Origin: an uncultured Clostridium sp.
Lineage (GTDB): Bacteria > Bacillota > Clostridia > Lachnospirales > Lachnospiraceae
Direction: 5' to 3'
DNA length: 12,783 nucleotides
NCBI GenBank assembly: GCA_900553925.1
Contig: USFH01000053.1
Coordinates: 1 to 12,783, forward strand
Made by a program: the position numbers and the translations under genes. Under the pieces are notes generated by a model. The model saw nothing but the letters and a program-made list of their open reading frames with translations, made no database searches and was not told the DNA's origin. The first letter of the stretch is position 1, and each line of letters begins with the position of its first letter. Positions 7,058 to 12,783 of this stretch are shown here, piece after piece.

Positions 7058-8222
7058 AGCATTTCTGCATGTATTGAATAAATGTAAAGGCATGGTGATC
7101 CTGTATACGGCGCTGCTTTTATTGTTCGGTGGCATCAATGCAAAAAGCGGGGATACGGCGAGCCAGTTCACCGCAGACAAGCCGGAAATCGTCATTGTGA
7201 ATCAGGATGAAAATGTCGGAATCACGAAGAATTTTACGGATTATATCGCGGCACACAGCGAACGGAAAGAACTGAAAAGCGAAGAGGACATAGACGATGC
7301 AATCTTCTACCGGCAGGTAGCATTTGTAATCTATATTCCGCAGGGCTACCGGCAGGCGGTACTGAACGGCGAAAATCCGGAACTTCGGTACAAGAGCTGC
7401 CGGTCGGCGGATGCGAGCTTCGCACAGATGATGGTCGAAAGCTATCTTGCCATACAGCAAAACTACGTGGATGCCGCTCTGCAGGCGAATCCGGATGAAA
7501 TGAACATATCCCTGAATGAGGCGGAAGTCTGTAAGGATATCACGCAGACTTTGGAACAGACATCAACCGTACATGTGACGACGACACTTGATACAAACAG
7601 TATGTCGAAGGCAGCGGGTTATTATAATTTTGCAAGCTACAGTCTGCTTGCCGGTGCGATCTTCGTGATCTGTCTGGTGCTTACGAGCTTTCAGGAGCTG
7701 CCGATCCGCAAGCGTATTACGATCAGCAGTATGAATTATAAGAAGCACAATGCGATCCTGCTTGCGTCGAATCTACTTTTTGCAATCGCGCTATGGCTGT
7801 TTTACGGTCTGATTAGTTTTGTGATTGTTGGAAAGGCAATGTTCAGTGCGCAGGGTGCCATGTATCTGGCAAATTCGTTCGTATTCACCTTGTGTGCATT
7901 GACGATGGCATTCCTGATATCAAGCATCTTCAACAACAAGGAAGCGGTCAATGGAATCGTGAATGTCGTGGCACTCGGCTCGGCATTTCTGTGCGGTGCA
8001 TTTATCCCGGTTGAATGGCTGCCGGATGGTGTGCTTGCCGTGGGTCGTATCTTCCCGGCGTACTGGTATATTCAGACGAATGAATATCTGAAGACACTGG
8101 AGACGGTAAGTGTCTTGGGGCTGAAACCGGTATTTATCAATATGCTGGTGATGGCTTTCTATGGCGTGTTCTATATTATTGTGGCAAATATCGTGTCGGC
8201 GAAGAAACGGGTAGTGGCGTAA
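7044..8222 (+). CDS. ABC-2 type exporter permease 2
   Basis: A 392-residue membrane protein with the same topology as its neighbour. A first helix (about 15-33, MVILYTALLLLFGGI) precedes an extracytoplasmic domain (about 36-190, including PEIVIVNQDENVG and FVIYIPQGYRQAVLNGE). Five more helices follow near 197-217, 236-262, 270-293, 300-324 and 364-387. The VIVNQDENVG phrase resembles the start of the large loop in YhgE/Pip-like and other ABC-2 permeases. AGGAGG (7031-7036) lies 7 bases before the ATG, within the end of the first permease gene. The two permeases are clearly diverged, so they are likely heterodimer partners and not a recent duplication. Confidence 0.9.
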   Translation: MTVFKAFLHVLNKCKGMVILYTALLLLFGGINAKSGDTASQFTADKPEIVIVNQDENVGITKNFTDYIAAHSERKELKSEEDIDDAIFYRQVAFVIYIPQGYRQAVLNGENPELRYKSCRSADASFAQMMVESYLAIQQNYVDAALQANPDEMNISLNEAEVCKDITQTLEQTSTVHVTTTLDTNSMSKAAGYYNFASYSLLAGAIFVICLVLTSFQELPIRKRITISSMNYKKHNAILLASNLLFAIALWLFYGLISFVIVGKAMFSAQGAMYLANSFVFTLCALTMAFLISSIFNNKEAVNGIVNVVALGSAFLCGAFIPVEWLPDGVLAVGRIFPAYWYIQTNEYLKTLETVSVLGLKPVFINMLVMAFYGVFYIIVANIVSAKKRVVA

Positions 8223-8233
8223 TAAGAGTTTTT

Positions 8234-8242
8234 TGGTATAAT
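8234..8242 (+). promoter_or_regulatory. Extended -10 promoter element
   Basis: TGGTATAAT is a perfect extended -10 (TGnTATAAT), 12 bases past the stop of the second permease gene. No good -35 lies 16-18 bp upstream (GTGGCG), which extended -10 promoters tolerate. It would give the acyltransferase gene its own transcript with a leader of about 125 bases containing the inverted repeat at 8262-8289. Confidence 0.55.
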
Positions 8243-8261
8243 AAAACTTGCAATAGGGCTG

Positions 8262-8289
8262 CCATAATCCCACTGGGTTTGGATTATGG
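8262..8289 (+). repeat. Perfect 9-bp inverted repeat in the acyltransferase leader
   Basis: CCATAATCC (8262-8270) and GGATTATGG (8281-8289) are exact reverse complements around a 10-base loop. In RNA this is a stable 9-bp stem. It lacks the T-run of an intrinsic terminator (ATAGTTTATT follows). It may be a poor terminator for the ABC operon, a leader structure or a protein-binding site. Confidence 0.7.
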
Positions 8290-8374
8290 ATAGTTTATTA
8301 TGTGATTTGGACAAAGATAAGAAATGCTATGCCATAGATAAAAATGTAAGAATATGGTGTACGAAGGAGAACGT

Positions 8375-9409
8375 ATGGATACGCAGACAGAACAAACGAA
8401 AAAACAGGTGATAACGCTTGATGATAAAATAAAAGGGAAAAGTTATATGATTGATTCTTTGAGATTTATAGCTGCGGCACTTGTTATTTTCAGTCATGCG
8501 TATGCCATTACCGATGGCGGCGACGACTGGCTCCGGGCGGTGTCGAAGCACGAGATCACATTCGGTGAATTATCGGTTGCATTCTTCCTGTTTGTCAGCG
8601 GGTTATATGTGACGAAGAGCCTGCTTACAAAACAGAGTGTGCGTGGGTATGTCGGCGGACGTGTGAAGCGGATCTATCCATTGTTTATTGTGGTCGTGGC
8701 TTTGACTGCATTTGTGATGGGACCGGTCATGACACAGCTACCGGTTCGGGAATATTTCACATCGAAAGGAACGTATGCGTATCTGTCGTATCTCGTGCTG
8801 ATCCCAAATTACAGTCTTCCGGGGGTATTCACAGATAACCCGATGTCCGTGGTCAATGGCTCTCTGTGGTCGCTGATTCTGGAGATTATCTGTTATGGAA
8901 TGCTGCTTGTGGCATATAAACTGGGATTGTTAGATAAGAAAAAAATGCGGATTTTGACAATCCTATGCACTGTTTGTATCGCTGTTATATTTGCGGTGAA
9001 GATGCCGCTTCTATATCGGTTTGTTGCGTATCTGCGCCCGTTATTCTGCTTTGTAAGTGGTGCCTGCTTCTATGTGTTCCGGGAGGAAATCCGGTTTACA
9101 TGGCAGTGGATGACCGTGGCGGGGATTGGATTTGTGATATGTATTTTGACAGGCTGCTACAGTCTGGCGGCGATTGTATTCGTGCCGTATTTTCTCTGCG
9201 CGGGAATGGACAGGAAACCGGTATTCCTGCAGAAGATATCGGTCGTCGGCAGGTATTCGTATGCGATGTATCTGCTCGGATTCCCGATCCAGCAGATTGT
9301 CTATGCGACCGGACTTGGGACAAATGTATGGACAAACGCCGGTTATTCGTTGCTCTTCGATGTGGTCGGAGCGGTTATTCTGTATCATACAATTGAAAAA
9401 AGATTCTGA
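8375..9409 (+). CDS. Membrane-bound acyltransferase, OafA/YrhL-like (acyltransferase 3 family)
   Basis: A 344-residue polytopic protein with about ten membrane helices and the family marks: DSLRFIAAALVIFSHAYAI with the likely catalytic His41, then FFLFVSGLYVTKSL, RVKRIYPLF and SLWSLILEI. Such enzymes move acetyl or similar groups onto extracellular polysaccharides, peptidoglycan, teichoic acids or lipids; the acceptor here is not visible. The length is usual for stand-alone members without an SGNH domain. I start at 8375: AAGGAG (8364-8369) sits 5 bases upstream and the product begins MDTQTEQ. The ATG at 8354 would add MVYEGER across that ribosome site. It stands alone between its own promoter and a terminator, so it is probably a single-gene transcript. 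Confidence 0.87.
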   Translation: MDTQTEQTKKQVITLDDKIKGKSYMIDSLRFIAAALVIFSHAYAITDGGDDWLRAVSKHEITFGELSVAFFLFVSGLYVTKSLLTKQSVRGYVGGRVKRIYPLFIVVVALTAFVMGPVMTQLPVREYFTSKGTYAYLSYLVLIPNYSLPGVFTDNPMSVVNGSLWSLILEIICYGMLLVAYKLGLLDKKKMRILTILCTVCIAVIFAVKMPLLYRFVAYLRPLFCFVSGACFYVFREEIRFTWQWMTVAGIGFVICILTGCYSLAAIVFVPYFLCAGMDRKPVFLQKISVVGRYSYAMYLLGFPIQQIVYATGLGTNVWTNAGYSLLFDVVGAVILYHTIEKRF

Positions 9410-9414
9410 TTATG

Positions 9415-9446
9415 AAAGGCGGTTTGGATACCGTCTTTTTGTTTTG
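9415..9446 (+). terminator. Intrinsic terminator after the acyltransferase gene
   Basis: AAAGGCGGT (9415-9423) pairs with ACCGTCTTT (9430-9438), a 9-bp stem with one G-U pair and a 6-base loop (TTGGAT). It is followed by the T-rich run TTTTTGTTTT. It lies 6 bases after the stop codon and insulates the next promoter from readthrough. Confidence 0.85.
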
Positions 9447-9459
9447 CTGCGATGAAATG

Positions 9460-9473
9460 CAAACAAATGTTTG
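9460..9473 (+). promoter_or_regulatory. LexA (SOS) box 1
   Basis: CAAACAAATGTTTG fits the Gram-positive LexA consensus CRAACRNRYGTTYG at every position, and CAAAC-4-GTTTG is a perfect inverted repeat. It ends 9 bp upstream of the -35 element of the promoter that follows. Confidence 0.72.
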
Positions 9474-9482
9474 TAAAAAGCC

Positions 9483-9511
9483 TTGCAATCAAGAACGTTT
9501 GTTCGTATAAT
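9483..9511 (+). promoter_or_regulatory. SigA-type promoter of the radical-SAM/DUF4130 operon
   Basis: TTGCAA (9483-9488) and a perfect TATAAT (9506-9511) are 17 bp apart. The second LexA box lies wholly within the spacer, so a bound repressor would block RNA polymerase. Predicted transcription start is near 9518, practically at the first plausible ATG. Confidence 0.82.
9492..9505 (+). promoter_or_regulatory. LexA (SOS) box 2 in the promoter spacer
   Basis: AGAACGTTTGTTCG contains the palindromic core GAAC-4-GTTC and matches CRAACRNRYGTTYG at 12 of 14 positions (first base and the R at position 8 differ). Its centre is 32 bp from that of box 1, about three helical turns, so both would lie on the same face of the DNA. 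Confidence 0.75.
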
Positions 9512-9517
9512 GGAGCT

Positions 9518-11155
9518 ATGAGTACAGAAATGACGAACAATTACATAGAAGAATATACAACACAGGAGAAACTTCAGATTCTTGCGGATGCCGCCAAATA
9601 CGATGTGGCGTGTACGTCGAGCGGATCGGATCGACGGGGAAAGAAAGGAGAACTCGGGAACGCGGCGGCATGTGGCATTTGTCACAGCTTTGCTTCGGAT
9701 GGCAGGTGTATCTCTCTGCTTAAGATCTTGATGACGAATCACTGCGTCTATGATTGCAAATACTGCATCAACCGCGCGAGTAATGATGTGAAGCGGGCGA
9801 CCTTTACGCCGCAGGAGATCTGCGAGCTTACGGTCGAATTCTACAAGCGGAATTATATTGAAGGCCTGTTCTTAAGCTCCGGCGTTCTGAAGAATCCGAC
9901 ATACACGATGGAGAAGATGTGCGAGACATTGCTTCTGCTTCGGACGAAATATCATTTTAACGGCTACATCCATGTGAAGACGATTCCCGGCGCATCGGAT
10001 GAACTGCTTGCGGCAGCAGGATATCTGGCAGACCGTATCAGCGTGAATATGGAGCTTCCGACGGAGGAAGGATTGCGGACACTGGCACCGAATAAGACGA
10101 TGCAGACAATCTTAGATCCGATGGGAAAGGTGCGGAACACGATTGCGTCGCATCGGATGGCAATCGGGAAATCCGCACACATGGAGCGAAGCAAGGGCAA
10201 TCAGTTTCTGAAGCAGAGTATCTTCGGGACAGAGTCGCAGAAGCAGTTCGCGGATGGATTGGTGAAGGAGAAGGAAGCAGCACTTGGAACGGAAAATGTT
10301 GTGCGTGATGATGCGGGGGCATATGGAAGCATAGATCAAGGGAAGAATCATGGTACAGGTTCAGGTGGTTCGGTAACTGGAGAGACAGATGTGCAGAATA
10401 CGATTGCGAATCTGGCTGCGAAGATGAACGGAACGGTTCTGGACAGTGCTCTCACATGGGACAACGCATATCAGCTCGCACCGCTCGATATGTCGAAATT
10501 AAAGCGGCGGTTTGCACCGGCGGGGCAGAGCACGCAGATGATTATCGGGGCAACCGGCGAGAGCGATTATACGTTGCTACAGACGACACAACAGTTGTAT
10601 CAGGGCTTTGACTTGAAACGTGTATTTTATTCGGCGTATATTCCGCTGAATGAAGATAAGGTATTGCCGCAGATCGGAACACCGCCACCGCTTCTGCGGG
10701 AACACCGGTTGTATCAGGCGGACTGGCTGCTTCGGTTCTATGGATTTCAGGCGGACGAATTGTTATCGGAAGAGAAACCGAATTTCAATGAACTGGTCGA
10801 TCCGAAGTGTGACTGGGCACTGCGGCATCTGGATCAATTCCCGGTGGAAGTGCAGACGGCAAGCTATGCGATGTTGCTCCGTGTACCGGGCATCGGACCG
10901 AAATCGGCAGGGCGGATCACATATGCAAGACGTTATGGCAGGCTGGATTTCGTTTCCTTGAAGAAGATGGGCGTCGTATTGAAACGGGCGCAATATTTCA
11001 TTACCTGCGGCGGCAGGCAGATGTATCACACGCCGATCGAGGAAGGGTATATCACAAGGCAGCTGACCGGCGTCGATCAGAAGGATATATGGAAGGCGGA
11101 GCACGCGAATGAATCGTTTACGCAGATGTCTCTGGCAGATTTCGGGATTGGGTAA
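9518..11155 (+). CDS. Radical SAM/HhH protein of the putative DNA modification/repair pair (TIGR03916-like, 'rSAM linked to UDG')
   Basis: About 545 residues. The early region EKLQILADAAKYDVACTSSG and CGICHSF..DGRCISLLKIL is characteristic of this family. The radical SAM cluster motif CX3CX2C is Cys76-Cys80-Cys83 (CVYDCKYCINR). GLFLSSGVLKNPTYTMEKMC, HVKTIPGA and NMELPTEEGL follow. FAPAGQSTQMIIGATGESDY begins at residue 332, and PPLLREHRLYQADWLLRFYGF comes next. A helix-hairpin-helix lies near 450-475 (PGIGPKSAGRI, 457-467). The family was named for linkage to a uracil-DNA-glycosylase-like partner; its chemistry is unproven. Residues ~205-328 are a poorly conserved Gly/Ser/Thr-rich insert of roughly 100 extra residues. 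Start choice: the promoter at 9483-9511 rules out the ATG at 9452. ATG 9518 would be nearly leaderless with GGAG only 2 bases away; ATG 9530 is the alternative (541 residues). Confidence 0.9.
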   Translation: MSTEMTNNYIEEYTTQEKLQILADAAKYDVACTSSGSDRRGKKGELGNAAACGICHSFASDGRCISLLKILMTNHCVYDCKYCINRASNDVKRATFTPQEICELTVEFYKRNYIEGLFLSSGVLKNPTYTMEKMCETLLLLRTKYHFNGYIHVKTIPGASDELLAAAGYLADRISVNMELPTEEGLRTLAPNKTMQTILDPMGKVRNTIASHRMAIGKSAHMERSKGNQFLKQSIFGTESQKQFADGLVKEKEAALGTENVVRDDAGAYGSIDQGKNHGTGSGGSVTGETDVQNTIANLAAKMNGTVLDSALTWDNAYQLAPLDMSKLKRRFAPAGQSTQMIIGATGESDYTLLQTTQQLYQGFDLKRVFYSAYIPLNEDKVLPQIGTPPPLLREHRLYQADWLLRFYGFQADELLSEEKPNFNELVDPKCDWALRHLDQFPVEVQTASYAMLLRVPGIGPKSAGRITYARRYGRLDFVSLKKMGVVLKRAQYFITCGGRQMYHTPIEEGYITRQLTGVDQKDIWKAEHANESFTQMSLADFGIG

Positions 11156-11163
11156 TTGTAGCT

Positions 11164-11928
11164 ATGAAGATATATACATGCAGAGACCGATTGGAGGATA
11201 TCATGACCTGCATCTATGATGCGTGGGTGGAAGCTCTACGGATCGGTCACGATCAGATACAAGTGAAGAAAGAACCGGTATTTCAACAGACGATGTTCGA
11301 CGAGTATATCCATGTGGACGGTGATGCCGAAAAGGCAGAGAAGGTGATCCGTTCGATTCGGCGAGATATCTCGGGTGAGGCGTACCTGGATGTCTATTAT
11401 GCAACACTCTCCGCGGAGGAAGATGCATTGCAGGCAATCTATAATTTCCTGCGGGTAGGATTTGCGGTTGGCTGCCGCGTGCTTGATTATTATACGAATC
11501 CGCATGTGATGCGGATATTGGAACTGCGGCGGAAGGTGGGAAATGAGAGTCATCATTTCCGGGAATTCGCACGGTTTCAGTCGTTAAATGGGAAAGTCTA
11601 TGTGTGCCATCTGGAACCGAAAAGCGATGTAATCATGCTGGTTGGCAGACATTTTGCAGATCGTATGCCGTCCGAACATTGGATGATCATTGATGATACA
11701 AGGAAGACTGCGTGCGTGCACCCGAAGGATGGAACGAATTATCTGCGCTATCTGACTGATGCGGAATTTGAGACGCTTCGGAAGACGGAGGAGTACGAGG
11801 ACGAATATACCGATATGTGGAAGACATTTTTCCATGCGGTTGGAATCAAAGAGCGTGAGAATTATATCTGCCAGCGGAACCTCTTCCCAATCTGGAAACG
11901 AAAACATGCGGTGGAATTCAAGGATTAG
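11164..11928 (+). CDS. DUF4130/TIGR03915-like probable DNA metabolism protein (UDG-like partner)
   Basis: A 254-residue protein expected to work with the radical SAM protein encoded 8 bases upstream. The phrases IYTCRDRLEDIMTCIYDAW (3-21), FLRVGFAVGCRVLDYYTNPHV, VGNESHHFREFARFQ, YVCHLEPKSDVIMLVGRHFA and HWMIIDDTRKTACVH fit the DUF4130 family, described as having a uracil-DNA-glycosylase-like region. The end, NYICQRNLFPIWKRK, resembles the family's conserved tail. The length matches the family (about 250). No enzymatic activity is proven for these proteins; His/Asp pairs around HHFREF and GRHFADRMPSEHW are the candidate functional residues, by inference. There is no clear Shine-Dalgarno (ATTGTAGCT precedes the ATG), so translation is probably coupled to the upstream gene, giving a fixed ratio of the two proteins. 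Confidence 0.85.
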   Translation: MKIYTCRDRLEDIMTCIYDAWVEALRIGHDQIQVKKEPVFQQTMFDEYIHVDGDAEKAEKVIRSIRRDISGEAYLDVYYATLSAEEDALQAIYNFLRVGFAVGCRVLDYYTNPHVMRILELRRKVGNESHHFREFARFQSLNGKVYVCHLEPKSDVIMLVGRHFADRMPSEHWMIIDDTRKTACVHPKDGTNYLRYLTDAEFETLRKTEEYEDEYTDMWKTFFHAVGIKERENYICQRNLFPIWKRKHAVEFKD

Positions 11929-11971
11929 ATATGGTAGTATCTTGGTAGAAAAGACAGGAGGAACAGATACG

Positions 11972-12517
11972 ATGGCATACTTCTATTTTACAAGACATGG
12001 ACAGACAATCTGGAATGTAGAGAATAAAATCTGTGGCGCGACGGATATTGCACTTACAGAACTTGGACATACACAGGCAAAGGAATTGGGCGAACGGATT
12101 AAGGCAGAAGGAATCCATATTGATAAGATTCTGTATTCGCCGCTGATGCGTGCGGCAGATACCGCAAAGCATATCGCGGAAGTGACCGGCGTTCCGGCAG
12201 AGGAAGAACTGCGATTGAAGGAGCAGAATTTTGGACGGTATGAGTCCACACCGCGAAATGGTGCGGAATTTTCTGTTGCCAAGGCGCAGTTTGTCAACAG
12301 TTATGGTGGTGGGGAGTCCATGTTGAAGCTTTCCCAGAGAATCTATAATCTGCTGGATGATATTAAGAAAGAAGCCGAAAGCGAAGGGACGGTGTACCTG
12401 TTGGTGGCACATAACGGAATCTCCCGTATTATTGAATCGTATTTCCGGGATATGACGAACGAGGAATTTGCAGCATTTGGGATAAAGAATTGTGAGTTAA
12501 GAAAGTATGAATTTTAA
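11972..12517 (+). CDS. Histidine phosphatase family protein (phosphoglycerate mutase-like)
   Basis: A 181-residue cytoplasmic enzyme of the two-His phosphatase superfamily. The motif TRHGQT places the phospho-accepting His at residue 9 with Arg8. SPLMRAADTA supplies Arg60, and KEQNFGRYE contains the likely acid Glu84. VAHNG gives the second catalytic His147. The length fits small broad-specificity phosphatases and is too short for cofactor-dependent phosphoglycerate mutase (about 250). The substrate is unknown. I use the ATG at 11972, preceded by AGGAGG (11956-11961); an upstream extension of the frame would lie inside the DUF4130 gene. The gap to that gene is only 43 bases with no terminator, so it may share the SOS-controlled transcript. 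A phosphatase for nucleotides or a repair intermediate is one speculative possibility. Confidence 0.9.
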   Translation: MAYFYFTRHGQTIWNVENKICGATDIALTELGHTQAKELGERIKAEGIHIDKILYSPLMRAADTAKHIAEVTGVPAEEELRLKEQNFGRYESTPRNGAEFSVAKAQFVNSYGGGESMLKLSQRIYNLLDDIKKEAESEGTVYLLVAHNGISRIIESYFRDMTNEEFAAFGIKNCELRKYEF

Positions 12518-12560
12518 GGGAATTAGTCGGGTATTTTCAACAGAAAATGAAACATAATGA

Positions 12561-12722
12561 GACATATGGGGAGAAGATTTTACACAGATTGGAGAAGATT
12601 TCGAGAAATTCCATACAGTACATACCGTTCAGATTGGAAATGCAACGGTCAAATTAATGAGTCAGAGACAGATTGTTGACTATGCGGTTAAATGGATAGA
12701 AGAAAACAGAGGAAGATTATAG
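12561..12722 (+). pseudogene. Start-less coding remnant of unknown family
   Basis: The frame reads about 53 protein-like codons (EDFTQIGEDFEKFHTV, then QIGNATVKLMSQRQIVDYAV) to a stop at 12720-12722. It has no ATG, GTG or TTG until 12657, and an in-frame TGA lies at 12558. A second frame beginning ATG at 12547 (MKHNETYGEK) would join it after a one-base shift in the GGGG run at 12568-12571, so a single lost G could explain the break. No Shine-Dalgarno precedes 12547. I do not recognise the family; chance coding is possible. Confidence 0.35.
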
Positions 12723-12747
12723 TGCATGTTGTTGAATGGAGAAGAAC

Positions 12748-12783
12748 ATGAAGCGAATCGGATATGCAATAGCAACTGTGATT
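12748..12783 (+). CDS. 5' end of a gene running off the window
   Basis: ATG at 12748 is preceded by GGAGAAG (GGAG at 12738-12741, 6 bases away) and opens MKRIGYAIATVI, a basic start followed by hydrophobic residues, as in a signal peptide or first membrane helix. Only 12 codons are visible, so nothing more can be said. Confidence 0.5.
   Translation, partial: MKRIGYAIATVI

Noticed and set aside
8965..9396. 143-codon open frame inside the acyltransferase gene
   Set aside because: Cys/Arg-rich, out-of-frame shadow of a conserved membrane protein.
9452..9517. Longer radical SAM start at ATG 9452
   Set aside because: It lies upstream of the -35/-10 promoter and runs through both LexA boxes. The extension is not family-like.
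10340..10385. Gly/Ser-rich segment read as a frameshift in the radical SAM gene
   Set aside because: The frame stays open and the conserved C-terminal half follows in the same frame, so it is an insert, not a frameshift.
11927..11942. Inverted repeat AGATA-6-TATCT before the phosphatase gene as an operator or promoter
   Set aside because: Only 5 bp with no good -35/-10 pair; expected by chance in AT-rich spacer.
11759..11971. N-terminal extension of the histidine phosphatase
   Set aside because: It lies within the DUF4130 gene in another frame. AGGAGG at 11956-11961 marks the ATG at 11972, and the RHG motif then falls at the usual residue 8-10.
1..12783. CRISPR array, tRNA, rRNA or insertion sequence
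   Set aside because: No regularly spaced repeats, cloverleaf sequences, rRNA signatures or transposase motifs were seen on either strand.

Overview
The window looks like a chromosomal segment of a Gram-positive gut anaerobe of the Lachnospiraceae type (Roseburia, Coprococcus or Eubacterium relatives). This rests on protein flavour, not a database search. The FtsH tail, the small acidic protein paired with a metal P-type ATPase, and the radical-SAM/DUF4130 pair all read like clostridial proteins. Shine-Dalgarno sites are strong, promoters are SigA-like, and every gene is on the + strand. I see no tRNA, rRNA, CRISPR array or insertion sequence.

Region 1 (1-1222): the left edge is an open frame whose first ~115 visible residues are phage-like (peptidoglycan-binding motif and tail-protein C-terminus). 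Its last ~105 residues are the C-terminus of the protease FtsH, in frame. This is either a recombination scar or an assembly chimera. A DUF308/HdeD-type membrane protein follows with a 4-base overlap.

Region 2 (1223-4155): a metal-handling operon. A promoter overlapped by a DtxR/IdeR-like box drives a small membrane-anchored acidic protein, a P1B-type ATPase with an unusual Ser-Cys-Ala membrane motif and a cysteine-poor HMA-like N-terminus, and a LURP-one/YxjI-like protein.

Region 3 (4244-8222): a self-contained export operon. A near-consensus promoter and a perfect ATAACG-AG-CGTTAT palindrome precede a TetR regulator, an ABC ATPase and two ABC-2 permeases joined by overlapping or nearly overlapping ends.

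Region 4 (8223-9445): a leader with an extended -10 element and a perfect 9-bp inverted repeat, then a membrane acyltransferase ending in an intrinsic terminator.

Region 5 (9446-12517): the most interesting part. Two LexA-type SOS boxes 32 bp apart, one inside the promoter spacer, precede a radical-SAM/helix-hairpin-helix protein and a DUF4130 protein of the putative 'rSAM linked to UDG-like' DNA repair pair. A histidine phosphatase gene follows closely and may be co-transcribed. The architecture suggests a damage-inducible DNA repair or modification module. The radical-SAM protein has a long extra insert.

Region 6 (12518-12783): a gene-poor tail with one start-less coding remnant and the first 12 codons of a gene running off the right edge.
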